Part shown: positions 25,470 through 33,897 of the stretch, one piece after another
Numbering within the stretch: position 1 is the stretch's first letter
How the letters are laid out: the number at the start of each line of letters is the position of its first letter
Assembly: GCF_014641635.1 (NCBI RefSeq)
Contig: NZ_BMIC01000001.1
Location: 62,001-126,000, forward strand
Direction of reading: 5' to 3'
Origin: Aquaticitalea lipolytica
GTDB lineage: Bacteria > Bacteroidota > Bacteroidia > Flavobacteriales > Flavobacteriaceae
DNA: 64,000 nt
The notes under the pieces: generated by a model
Databases searched by the model: none
Seen by the model: only the letters and a program-made list of their open reading frames with translations
Told to the model about the DNA's origin: nothing
Position numbers and translations under genes: made by a program

Positions 25470-25703
25470 TTATAAGTTTTCTTTTACAGATACATATTGT
25501 GAAAGTTTGACTCCTTTACTTATTTCTGTACCAAAAGATTCTGGGATTTTTGCGGCTTTTGCAATCTCTTTTTTGTTGAATTTACTCAGTTTAATTTGAG
25601 TTGCATACTTTATACCAAATACATGAATCATAGCAACTGCTTCTCCTTTTGGTGCATTATGATATAACTTTCCTAAAACTGCACCTAATTCGTTTATTGT
25701 CAT
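25470..25703 (-). CDS. Small HTH-like protein upstream of the restriction operon
   Basis: 77 aa: MTINELGAVLGKLYHNAPKG at the N-terminus, then a helix-turn-helix-like region (FNKKEIAKAAKIPESFGTEI). It ends SKGVKLSQYVSVKENL. Proteins of this kind often sit directly before type I restriction genes in Bacteroidota and are annotated only as HTH-like. It may act as a controller that delays restriction until methylation is established, by analogy with C proteins of type II systems. It is 31 bases before hsdR on the same strand. A 19-bp palindrome about 84 bases upstream of its start is a candidate operator. No biochemical function is known to me. Confidence 0.72.
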   Translation of the reverse strand: MTINELGAVLGKLYHNAPKGEAVAMIHVFGIKYATQIKLSKFNKKEIAKAAKIPESFGTEISKGVKLSQYVSVKENL

Positions 25704-25786
25704 ATTTTATATTTAAAAAATAATCTATTAGTTGTAAAAATAGAAATTCTTACAAGAGTTCTTTATAAAAAATCGTAATAAAAACC

Positions 25787-25805
25787 CTTTAGTTATTAAC
25801 TAAAG
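25787..25805. promoter_or_regulatory. 19-bp perfect palindrome between the amidohydrolase gene and the RM operon
   Basis: CTTTAGTTA T TAACTAAAG, 9-bp arms around one central base. On the minus strand it is followed by GGGTTTTTATT, so it could end the amidohydrolase transcript. It also lies in the promoter region of the HTH-like gene (start 25703), so it could be that protein's operator. The remaining 25704-25890 spacer holds no gene. Confidence 0.55.
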
Positions 25806-25890
25806 TTTTGGTTAATTGTGTCAACAAATTAATCCGTTGTAAGGGAGAGTTTAAATATAGTATTTTTTTGAAATGGTTGTTATAAAATTA

Positions 25891-27720
25891 TCATGGTAAA
25901 TTTAAATATGTTTTAGGGTTATAACGTGCTATTTGGTCGAACTCGTTCTCGGTTAAGCCTGCTCTCATATCGGCCAAAATAGCTTTATCGCTTTTATGGT
26001 TACGTACCACATAAAAATCGCTACCATACAACACTTTGGGTTTTAAACCATCGTTACTAAGGGTTTGTTTTAATAGTGGTAAAATAACTTCATCATGCAG
26101 TATATAGCTTATATCGGCATACACGTTTTTGTACTGTAGCATGATGCTGCAAATAATAGTATACCAATCGACATACTTCCAGATATAGGCTAGTTTGCCT
26201 GGGCTGTCTTCACCATTGGCATTTTTAAAAAAATCGATACCCTTTTGTGGTTGTAAAATGAGTTGCGAGGTATAGTTATCGCGATCGCTCTCTAAAAAGC
26301 GTTTCCATTGGTCATCGCCACCAAAGTGTGCAAAACAGAGCTTTAAGCTACTTAGGCCTTTGCCTTTTTGTACTGTTGTATTTGCCTCATCGCAAGGAAA
26401 TAGTTGTTGTAACTGGCTTGCGTTTGTTGATTGCTTTATCACTTTATAGAGTAACTTCTCGTCTAACAAACACAGGTAGTTAAGCGGATTGGTAAAGTTA
26501 TTGGCAAAGTCGATGTTTTTAACTTCGTTAAGGTGTAATGCCTTATCGTCTTGAGTGATATAATCGGCATTAAAATCGAAATCTACATTATGCTCATCAT
26601 CATCTTGATTGGTGGTAGCCTTAAATTTTGTACTGTCTATCTTCCCTTCTGTAAATATCTGGTGGTTATCCCAAATAGGTTTCTTTTTACCACGATAAAA
26701 GATGGTGCCTTTTATGCAATGCGACATTACTGGCAGATTGTTTTGTACGCAGTATTTCCAAAGTGGCAGTAAGGCTTCATCAAAAGGATAATAGCCTAAG
26801 GCTGGATATATTTTTATGCCTGCAAAGTTATGGTCTTCTAAATACTGCTGCATTAAACAGCCTTTGGTTAGCAATACATTGCCTGTTTTGGGTTCAATAG
26901 TATAATTAAAATAGGTTTTGTCTGCCATACGACGAGGGTCGGCAAACACAAAGGGGTGAAAGGTATCTCTATCTTGAGGGCGCTTTTTTATATCTAATAT
27001 GCCTTGCATTTGCGTTTGTATAGTGAAGCCTTTTTTTAAGTTACCAGCATCCATAAACTGCATATCCATAGGTAAGCCTACAAAATGGGTATTGACAGGG
27101 TATTGCTTTTTGAGCTTATCGTAAATGCCTTTTTGGGTTTTGTATTTAGAAAACAAGCCTATTTGTACATAGCGAAAAAATAAATCGGTAAAGTGTTTTC
27201 CTGGCAGGATTTTGAATTGTCTTAAGAGTGCAAAAACCAGGTTGCGGATAGATTTAAAAACGATAAGTATAATGATAAAGAATACTATTTTGAAAAACAG
27301 ACTAGGTACCACTATTATTAATCCGCTTTCTTTTAAAAATACTAATGCTTTAACCAACCATTGCTGAATGATGTTTTTATATTGATAGTCAATATCTAAA
27401 AACCAAGTGCCTAAATAATAGAAAATGGCTACTATTAAATAGGTTTCTACAATAAGCTTTATTATGCCTAGAATATAATGGCGTTTTATAAAAATTTGAA
27501 ACTCGTATGTTTTACGTTTTAACCATTTATAGCGGTTTTTAAAGAATAGTGGTTTTACTACATCATAATACCAACGTATGCACATAATAATAAAGCGCAT
27601 TGAAAATATACGATGTATGGGTTCTGGCAAATAGGTTTTAGCAAGAAATGGTGGTACGTAATCTCCTGTAAACGTATGCACATGGCAATTGATTATTGGT
27701 GGTTTGTTAGCTTGTGGCAT
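25891..27720 (-). CDS. Amidohydrolase-superfamily protein with internal membrane segments
   Basis: 609 aa. It begins with the metal-binding HxH of amidohydrolases (INCHVHTF, residues 10-17). The barrel is then interrupted by two long hydrophobic stretches (about 75-108 and 130-168), predicted membrane helices. The TIM-barrel pattern resumes later: FAGIKIYPALGYYPF, NLPVMSHCIKGT (a metal histidine), KLCFAHFGGDDQW (another) and KVLYGSDFYVV (the C-terminal catalytic Asp). It resembles metal-dependent hydrolases of the PF04909 type with a membrane insertion; the substrate is unknown. It is 19 bases downstream of a gene for a secreted beta-barrel-like protein and probably co-transcribed. It has no known link with restriction. 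Confidence 0.7.
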   Translation of the reverse strand: MPQANKPPIINCHVHTFTGDYVPPFLAKTYLPEPIHRIFSMRFIIMCIRWYYDVVKPLFFKNRYKWLKRKTYEFQIFIKRHYILGIIKLIVETYLIVAIFYYLGTWFLDIDYQYKNIIQQWLVKALVFLKESGLIIVVPSLFFKIVFFIIILIVFKSIRNLVFALLRQFKILPGKHFTDLFFRYVQIGLFSKYKTQKGIYDKLKKQYPVNTHFVGLPMDMQFMDAGNLKKGFTIQTQMQGILDIKKRPQDRDTFHPFVFADPRRMADKTYFNYTIEPKTGNVLLTKGCLMQQYLEDHNFAGIKIYPALGYYPFDEALLPLWKYCVQNNLPVMSHCIKGTIFYRGKKKPIWDNHQIFTEGKIDSTKFKATTNQDDDEHNVDFDFNADYITQDDKALHLNEVKNIDFANNFTNPLNYLCLLDEKLLYKVIKQSTNASQLQQLFPCDEANTTVQKGKGLSSLKLCFAHFGGDDQWKRFLESDRDNYTSQLILQPQKGIDFFKNANGEDSPGKLAYIWKYVDWYTIICSIMLQYKNVYADISYILHDEVILPLLKQTLSNDGLKPKVLYGSDFYVVRNHKSDKAILADMRAGLTENEFDQIARYNPKTYLNLP

Positions 27721-27739
27721 GGTGTGGTTGTATTAATGC

Positions 27740-29506
27740 TTATTCAGGCTTTGTTACATTATCTGCTGCTTTAGGCTTAAACCGATTAACAAAGGAGGTT
27801 AAGTTGGTTGCATAACCTACCATAATTTGTGGGTATATGCTATGGTTTTCGGTATGGTAATAGCTTCCTATTTTTGCGTATATACCACCTTTAGACTTTT
27901 CTGGGCTTGTAAGCCAGTAAAAGTTAGCCTCAACATTTACCAGATTGTATTTTACGCCAAAGTTGTTTTTACCACCATCGACAATAATATCGTTTTTAAA
28001 GCTTCGGTTGTTTATAGATTTGGTATCGTTATAGTTTAAGTCTTCAAGACTGATAAAAATATCGGCTCCGAAATTGGTTTGTGGTCGTATCTCGAAATTT
28101 AAATATGGTCCGTGACCAACAGATAATAATTGTCGGCTTGTTACAATATCTGTTTCGGTATCTAGGGTTTGTGTATAACGGAATCCTGTACGATAAAACC
28201 CTGCGCTATAGCCTAAAGAGGTGTTTAGAAACCAGCCTTTAGACTCGTAGGTTAAGACATCTAATTGTATTTTTCCGTAGAGGTTATTTTTACGAAGTAA
28301 ATCGAAATTACTAAAAGTTTCGTCATCTGAAATGGCTATAAAACGCGATTCGTCTTCAAAGCTATTGTTTAGTGCAATGTTTGCTGTGGTTACAAATTGA
28401 CGTGTTAGGGTTAGCTTTTTCCAGTTGCGTAAGTTAAGTGGTAACAATAATTTTGCCTGAGTATTTAATATGGAATTACTATTCTCTGTATTAAAACCCA
28501 TAACATCTGTATAGACAATGCCTGTGAAAAAATCGAAAAAGCGGCGTTGTATTACTTGTACCGATTGCTCTTCAGGTGTTTTTGATGATAGTGACACCTG
28601 ACTATTGGCTATAGAATAATTAAAAAACTGGTCGGACTCATAATCAAACACATCGTTGTAATCGATGATAATATCATCTCTGTTTTTGTTTTGAACAGAC
28701 ACTGTACTACCATATTTATTAAAATAGCGTAATGCAACACTAAAACTGTTGTTTTCGAAGATGAGTTTTTCAGAAACACCATTAACTGTAAGTATAGCTT
28801 TGATATAAATTGATGAGGCTTTGTTATTAAAGAACTGGATTTTAGCATCTAAAATTTCTAAGGTCCCAGTACCTTTTACTTCTTTCTTGGTTGGATCTGA
28901 GGTATTATTTTTAATACCTACTTGTTTTAATATATTCACTAAAGAATCTTTAGAAACATTGGCCAAAATACTATCGTTAGAAGTATTATTTAGTGTCATT
29001 AAAACAGATTCTGCTTTGCTAGGTGGAGTATCTTTGTATTTAATATAATACGGAATGTGCTTATTGAGTATCACTTTTGCCGAATACTGGTCTTTTTCAT
29101 TATCAACAGTATAAAGGATATTTTCGAGCTCTGTTTTACTTGCTTTTAGAGCTGATAAATCGCTAGCCTTAAGTTTTTCTATAAGTTTACCAATAGCCGT
29201 TCTTTGGTCGTCGGTAATTGTGGCCATATCTAAGGTATCGTCTAAATACGTTTTAATGTTTGTTAAAACATCACTCGTTAGTAACTCTGACGTAATGGCT
29301 TTTGTATATTCTTGAGTAACTGTACAAGTGTCTTTTTTACAGAGTTTAAGTGTGAATTTTTGGTCTTCAGACTTTGCATATACACTGTAAATAGATTGGC
29401 TGACAGCAATATTGTCTAAAAGCTTATAATCTGCTTTAGTCTCTTCTTGAGCGAAAATAGAAACTGATATTAAAGCGGTAAAAATAAAAGTAAGTAGAAT
29501 TTTCAT
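27740..29506 (-). CDS. Exported protein with predicted outer-membrane beta-barrel C-terminus
   Basis: About 588 aa. I do not recognise the family. The ATG at 29506 gives a clear signal peptide (MKILLTFIFTALISVSIFAQ); the frame opens at a GTG at 29542 but those 12 residues are unlike a signal. The N-terminal half has a helical stretch (about 95-190). The C-terminal half alternates hydrophobic and polar residues in strands with aromatic girdles (LNTSLGYSAGFYRTGFRYTQ, FGADIFISLEDLNY, NFGVKYNLVNVEANFYWLTS), as in outer-membrane barrels. It precedes the membrane amidohydrolase-like gene by 19 bases, so the two may work together at the cell envelope. Confidence 0.6.
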   Translation of the reverse strand: MKILLTFIFTALISVSIFAQEETKADYKLLDNIAVSQSIYSVYAKSEDQKFTLKLCKKDTCTVTQEYTKAITSELLTSDVLTNIKTYLDDTLDMATITDDQRTAIGKLIEKLKASDLSALKASKTELENILYTVDNEKDQYSAKVILNKHIPYYIKYKDTPPSKAESVLMTLNNTSNDSILANVSKDSLVNILKQVGIKNNTSDPTKKEVKGTGTLEILDAKIQFFNNKASSIYIKAILTVNGVSEKLIFENNSFSVALRYFNKYGSTVSVQNKNRDDIIIDYNDVFDYESDQFFNYSIANSQVSLSSKTPEEQSVQVIQRRFFDFFTGIVYTDVMGFNTENSNSILNTQAKLLLPLNLRNWKKLTLTRQFVTTANIALNNSFEDESRFIAISDDETFSNFDLLRKNNLYGKIQLDVLTYESKGWFLNTSLGYSAGFYRTGFRYTQTLDTETDIVTSRQLLSVGHGPYLNFEIRPQTNFGADIFISLEDLNYNDTKSINNRSFKNDIIVDGGKNNFGVKYNLVNVEANFYWLTSPEKSKGGIYAKIGSYYHTENHSIYPQIMVGYATNLTSFVNRFKPKAADNVTKPE

Positions 29507-29800
29507 TATGTTGTTGTTTTGGTTACAGAAATCAAATACCACTACAACATACCTTAATAACCACTATAAATAGCAGCTTGATGGTATGCAAATAGTTGGT
29601 GTCAACAACAGTTATACGAATCCTTACTAATGAGAATTGTTAGTCTTTGTATGGATTAAAAGTAATAAAAATAACTATCCGTTTATCGATAAGGTGAAGG
29701 ACTTGTTAACAGGTGTTCTTTATAAGTTAAACATTTACAAGGTTTTATCTGTGGTGTTTTGTATGTGTTGTGGGTTGAAGTTAATTTTTTGTGATGATTC

Positions 29801-29927
29801 TTACTGTTCATTTTACCTTGATGCAAAACCCTTCGACGTGCTTAGGATAAACCAAGGCAAAAAAAGTTTAGGCGTTATGGGATTGTCAAATGGATTTTTT
29901 TACTGTTCATTTTACCTTGATGCAAAA
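29801..29927 (+). repeat. Pair of exact 28-base direct repeats
   Basis: The 28 bases at 29801-29828 recur without change at 29900-29927 (TTACTGTTCATTTTACCTTG then ATGCAAAA). The 71 bases between hold AAACCAAGGCAAAAAAAGT, which resembles the DNA left of the first family B copy. Nothing else in the 29543-29800 stretch stands out; it must carry the promoter of the preceding gene. Confidence 0.75.
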
Positions 29928-29967
29928 TGAACCAAAACATCAATACGATTTAGCTACGCTGAATCTT

Positions 29968-30136
29968 CGATTTGAGGACGTTACTGCGTACCTCTCGCGT
30001 TAGTTGTTTAATACTTCTACTCTCTTTTATAACTATGCTCCAATCCTTGATTTTGATTGCTAAGTTTACTTTACCGCTCGTTACGTCTGCAAATCGTCAT
30101 TCTTTTCCGACGTGGTCGGAATGTCAAGTAGATTGT
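29968..30136 (+). repeat. Family B repeat, right copy
   Basis: Matches 13529-13698 in the same orientation, with point differences and a few small gaps. The terminal hairpin is kept with a changed loop (CCGAC GTG GTCGG versus CCGAC TTT GTCGG). Together the two copies frame a 16.4-kb segment carrying the GIY-YIG-to-hsdR unit and the amidohydrolase pair. Open frames across it are repeat-derived. Confidence 0.82.
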
Positions 30137-30172
30137 GGAGTTGTTACCTCATTGTGAGAAATAAAACATTGA

Positions 30173-30369
30173 CGTCAGTTCGAGTGCTTCGACTTTAGGC
30201 GAAGTGTATCGAGAACAGGTTAAAGAGATAAAGCTTCTCGATACTATTTGCTCATTATTCGCAAATCACTCGAAATGACGATAGATGAGCAATGTGTTAT
30301 ACTTCTCGATACAATGCTTCATTCTTCAGCATCACTCGAAGTGACTATAGTATGGTGCCTCGGAGTGAC
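30173..30369 (+). repeat. Family A structured repeat: full unit then partial units
   Basis: 30173-30280 is a full 108-base unit with the same arms as the copy at 12115. It is followed by a right-half fragment at 30301-30345 carrying the alternative arm ATGCT...AGCAT, and by a remnant CTCGGAGTGAC (30359-30369) that ends two bases before the acs stop codon. It lies 36 bases right of family B copy 2. Confidence 0.86.
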
Positions 30370-30370
30370 A

Positions 30371-32317
30371 TTACAAGGCATTATCCATAATATCTTGCAC
30401 ACATTCTGGGTTTAGGAGTGTGCTAGTATCGCCAAGGTTACTGGTGTCTTTTTCGGCTATTTTACGGAGTATGCGACGCATAATTTTACCAGAGCGCGTT
30501 TTTGGGAGTCCGTCGGTAAACTGTATTTTTTCGAGCTTGGCAATAGGTCCGATACTATCGGAAATAAGCTGGTTGATTTCTTTACGTAAAGCATCGTGAT
30601 TATAGCTGTTATCAGAATCTTTTAAGGTGACATAACCATACAAGGCATTGCCTTTTATATCGTGAGGAAAGCCTACAATAGCACTTTCTGCCACTAGTGG
30701 ATGCTCGTCTATAATATCTTCAATTGGTGCGGTACCCAAATTATGACCAGATACAATAATAACATCGTCAACACGACCTGTAATACGGTAGTTACCAGAT
30801 TTGTCGCGCAAAGCACCATCACCTGGAAAATACTTGCCTTTATAAGCTGAGAAATACACATTTTTATAACGCTGGTGGTCACCATAAATAGTACGTGCCA
30901 ATCCAGGCCATGGGAATTTAATGGCTAAAATACCCTCAGCAGGATTGCCTTGAATTTCGTTACCTTTTTCATCTAACAACACAGGTTGTACTCCTGGTAA
31001 TGGTAAGGTAGCATAGGTAGGTTTATCATTAGTTACACCTGCTAATGAGGAAATCATGATGCCTCCTGTTTCGGTTTGCCACCAGGTATCGACAATTGGG
31101 CATTTGCCTTTACCAACATAATCGTTATACCAGTTCCACGCTTCGAGGTTGATGGGCTCACCTACGGTTCCTAAGGTTTTTATATGTTTTAAATTGTAAT
31201 TATCAGCCAGATTGACTGTGTTTTTTGCCAAGGCTCTAATAGCAGTTGGTGCTGTATAAAATTGGTTGACTCTGTGCTTTTCACAAATTTCCCAAAAGCG
31301 TCCGTAATCTGGATAACTAGGAATACCTTCGAACATAACCGTTGTAGCGCCATTAGCTAATGGTCCGTACACTATATAGCTATGGCCAGTAATCCAACCA
31401 ATATCTGCAGTGCACCAATACACATCTGGCATACTCGCTCTAGTATCTTCACGTCCATAACGTTGTGTTCTATCGCATCGGTATTGAAACACATTTCTGA
31501 AGGTATAGGCTGTATATACCATATAACCACCGCAAGTATGTACCATTCCTTTAGGTTTTCCTGTTGAGCCAGAGGTATATAAAATGAAGAGCATATCTTC
31601 AGCATCTATCTCAACAGCAGGACAGTTATCATCTACTTTTTTGATTTCGTCATGCCACCATACCTGATTTGTTTTTAAAGCCACATCAGATAGTACACGT
31701 TTTAAAACAATAGTTTTCTCAATAGAAGGGCAAGATTGTAAAGCCTCGTCTGCAATAGCTTTTAAAGGGGTAATTTTATCGCCTCTAAATCCGCCATCAG
31801 CAGTAAGTAACATTTTACATTGCGCATCATTGATTCGTGCAGCTAATGCTGATGAAGAAAAGCCACCAAATACCACTGAATGCACTGCTCCTATTCTCGC
31901 ACACGCTAACACTGCAATGGTTAACTCTGGAACCATAGGCATATAAATACACACACGATCGCCTTTTTTAATGCCATTGGCTTTTAACACATTGGCAAAC
32001 TGACATACTTTGCTATGTAGTGCTTTATAGGTAAAATACTGTGCTGCTTCATTAGGACTATTAGGCTCGAAAATGAGTGCTGTTTGATTGGCACGTTCTT
32101 CTAAATGCCTGTCTAAACAGTTTTCTGTAATATTGAGTTTTCCGTTTACAAACCATTTAACTTCAGGTTTGGTGAAATCCCATTCCAGCGTTTTAGTCCA
32201 TTTTTTTTTCCAAAGAAATGATGATGCGATTTCATCCCAAAAAGCTTCAGGATTTTCTACGCTGTCTTTATAGGCTTTTTCATATTCGTGGTATGAGTTT
32301 ATTTGAAATCTTTGCAT
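30371..32317 (-). CDS. acs: Acetyl-CoA synthetase (acetate-CoA ligase, AMP-forming)
   Basis: 648 aa. Makes acetyl-CoA from acetate, CoA and ATP through acetyl-AMP. The adenylate-forming core shows the P-loop YTSGSTGKPKGMVHT, the acetate-pocket region VFGGFSSSALAARI, the motif TWWQTETGGIM, and RITGRVDDVIIVSGHNLG at the hinge. The C-terminal RSGKIMRRILRKIA carries the catalytic lysine, which in relatives is shut off by acetylation. The gene ends in MDNAL. An inverted repeat 32 bases upstream may be an operator. The symporter gene lies upstream on the same strand with a 70-base gap, so co-transcription is possible but not required. Confidence 0.96.
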   Translation of the reverse strand: MQRFQINSYHEYEKAYKDSVENPEAFWDEIASSFLWKKKWTKTLEWDFTKPEVKWFVNGKLNITENCLDRHLEERANQTALIFEPNSPNEAAQYFTYKALHSKVCQFANVLKANGIKKGDRVCIYMPMVPELTIAVLACARIGAVHSVVFGGFSSSALAARINDAQCKMLLTADGGFRGDKITPLKAIADEALQSCPSIEKTIVLKRVLSDVALKTNQVWWHDEIKKVDDNCPAVEIDAEDMLFILYTSGSTGKPKGMVHTCGGYMVYTAYTFRNVFQYRCDRTQRYGREDTRASMPDVYWCTADIGWITGHSYIVYGPLANGATTVMFEGIPSYPDYGRFWEICEKHRVNQFYTAPTAIRALAKNTVNLADNYNLKHIKTLGTVGEPINLEAWNWYNDYVGKGKCPIVDTWWQTETGGIMISSLAGVTNDKPTYATLPLPGVQPVLLDEKGNEIQGNPAEGILAIKFPWPGLARTIYGDHQRYKNVYFSAYKGKYFPGDGALRDKSGNYRITGRVDDVIIVSGHNLGTAPIEDIIDEHPLVAESAIVGFPHDIKGNALYGYVTLKDSDNSYNHDALRKEINQLISDSIGPIAKLEKIQFTDGLPKTRSGKIMRRILRKIAEKDTSNLGDTSTLLNPECVQDIMDNAL

Positions 32318-32348
32318 GCTGTTTTTTTGAAAATTTTGACTACTCTAA

Positions 32349-32369
32349 AGTACTAAAATTATTAGTACT
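32349..32369. promoter_or_regulatory. 21-bp inverted repeat upstream of acs
   Basis: AGTACTAA AATTA TTAGTACT, perfect 8-bp arms. It lies 32 bases before the acs start and is not followed by a T-run on the minus strand, so an operator fits better than a terminator for the symporter gene. Confidence 0.5.
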
Positions 32370-32387
32370 ATAACTAATATGATTCAA

Positions 32388-33761
32388 CTAGTGATTCTTC
32401 ATTCTTATAAAATAGGCTTTAGCCTCTTTAACTACTTTTGGTGCTAAGATTAAGGTGGCTGTCATGGTTGGAATTGCCATAAGTGCAAAGGTACCATCAA
32501 TAAGATTAAGCATTAAACTTAATGAAGTTGTTGCTCCTAAGAGTATGCTAGCGATATAAAAATAATTGTAATAATGTTTGTTATGGTCGCCGAATAAGAA
32601 AGACATACACTTAGTACCATAATACGAATAGGTGAATAATGACGAAATACTAAAGGTAGCAATACAGAGCAGTAACACATATTTACCAATACCAGGAATA
32701 GCATCGTTAAACGCCATGGCTGTTAAACTCACACCATTAGCATCGCTACTTTGCCAAACGCCAGTCACTAAAATAGCTAACGCCGTTAGTGTACATACAA
32801 ACAAGGTATCGATTGCTGGGCCAAGCATAGCCACCAAGCCTTCGCGAACAGGCTCAGAGGTTTTAGATGCACCATGAGCCATTGGTGCAGTACCAATACC
32901 AGCTTCGTTAGAAAAAGCACCACGACGAATACCCAATAATATTAATCCGCCTAAAACACCACCTAAAAACTCCTCTTTTTTAAAGTAGTTAGCATCAAAG
33001 GCATCAGTAATCATAAGCATTAGATATTTTGGGACTTCACTACGATAGGCAAACAAAATAAAAACCACTGCAACAAAATAGATGATAACCATACTTGGCA
33101 CCAGTTTTTCTGCTGTTTTACTAATTCGGTTTAAGCCTCCTAATATGACTACAGCTGTTATTGCCACCAAAACCAAGCCAATGCAAAGGTTAGACATAAA
33201 GCTCACTTCGATTCCATTTGGTACCAGTAAAATATCGTTAATAGCTTGTTTTAACTGGTTGACATTAAACACAGGTAATGCACCAATTAATGCACAGACG
33301 CTAAAAAACACAGCGAGTGGTTTCCATGATTTGCCTAAACCTTCCATTATAAAATACATTGGTCCGCCTTGTATATTACCAACACTATCTTTACCTCTAT
33401 ACATCACAGCAAGTGTGCAGGTGAAGAATTTTGTTGACATACCAATAATAGCGCTTATCCACATCCAAAACATGGCACCAGGACCTCCAATATTTATAGC
33501 CACAGCAACGCCAGCAATGTTTCCCATACCAATAGTAGAAGCTAATGCCGTTGATAAGGCTTGAAAGTGGGAAATCTCACCAGGATCGTCTGGATTATCA
33601 TACTTACCACGCAATACATTAACAGCATGACCAATAAATCGGAACGGAAGGAATCTTGATAAAATAAGTAGATATATTCCGCCTCCAATAAGTAAAATTA
33701 ATAATGGTAATCCCCAAGCATAGTCAGAATATTTTTGAGCGATAAGTTCTAATGTTTCCAT
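32388..33761 (-). CDS. Sodium:alanine/glycine symporter (AgcS family)
   Basis: 457 aa with about eleven membrane segments. Family signatures are clear: GGGIYLLILSRFLPFRFIG near the N-terminus, STALASTIGMGNIAGVAVAI for sodium and substrate binding in the first broken helix, NIQGGPMYFIMEGLG, and RRGAFSNEAGIGTAPMAHGA, the AgcS motif. It imports D/L-alanine or glycine with sodium across the inner membrane. Length and start are typical. Upstream is a divergent membrane acyltransferase gene with a 136-base AT-rich spacer. It may share a transcript with acs; both feed central metabolism. Confidence 0.93.
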   Translation of the reverse strand: METLELIAQKYSDYAWGLPLLILLIGGGIYLLILSRFLPFRFIGHAVNVLRGKYDNPDDPGEISHFQALSTALASTIGMGNIAGVAVAINIGGPGAMFWMWISAIIGMSTKFFTCTLAVMYRGKDSVGNIQGGPMYFIMEGLGKSWKPLAVFFSVCALIGALPVFNVNQLKQAINDILLVPNGIEVSFMSNLCIGLVLVAITAVVILGGLNRISKTAEKLVPSMVIIYFVAVVFILFAYRSEVPKYLMLMITDAFDANYFKKEEFLGGVLGGLILLGIRRGAFSNEAGIGTAPMAHGASKTSEPVREGLVAMLGPAIDTLFVCTLTALAILVTGVWQSSDANGVSLTAMAFNDAIPGIGKYVLLLCIATFSISSLFTYSYYGTKCMSFLFGDHNKHYYNYFYIASILLGATTSLSLMLNLIDGTFALMAIPTMTATLILAPKVVKEAKAYFIRMKNH

Positions 33762-33897
33762 AAACTAATTTAATAATAGCAACTAAAGATATTGTTTTTA
33801 GATATAAAAAAACGTGTTGTATTACGAAATAACTATTGATTATAAAAGTTATTAATTTTAATATTTAACATTATATTTACATTTACAACGACTACAA

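Noticed and set aside
29637-30157. Open frames of 97 and 61 codons
   Set aside because: They fall on the 28-base duplicates and on repeat B, include a duplicated CSFYLDAK stretch and have no promoter or family match.
33082-33564. 160-codon frame on the plus strand inside the symporter gene
   Set aside because: Antisense shadow of a membrane-protein gene with strong family signatures on the minus strand.
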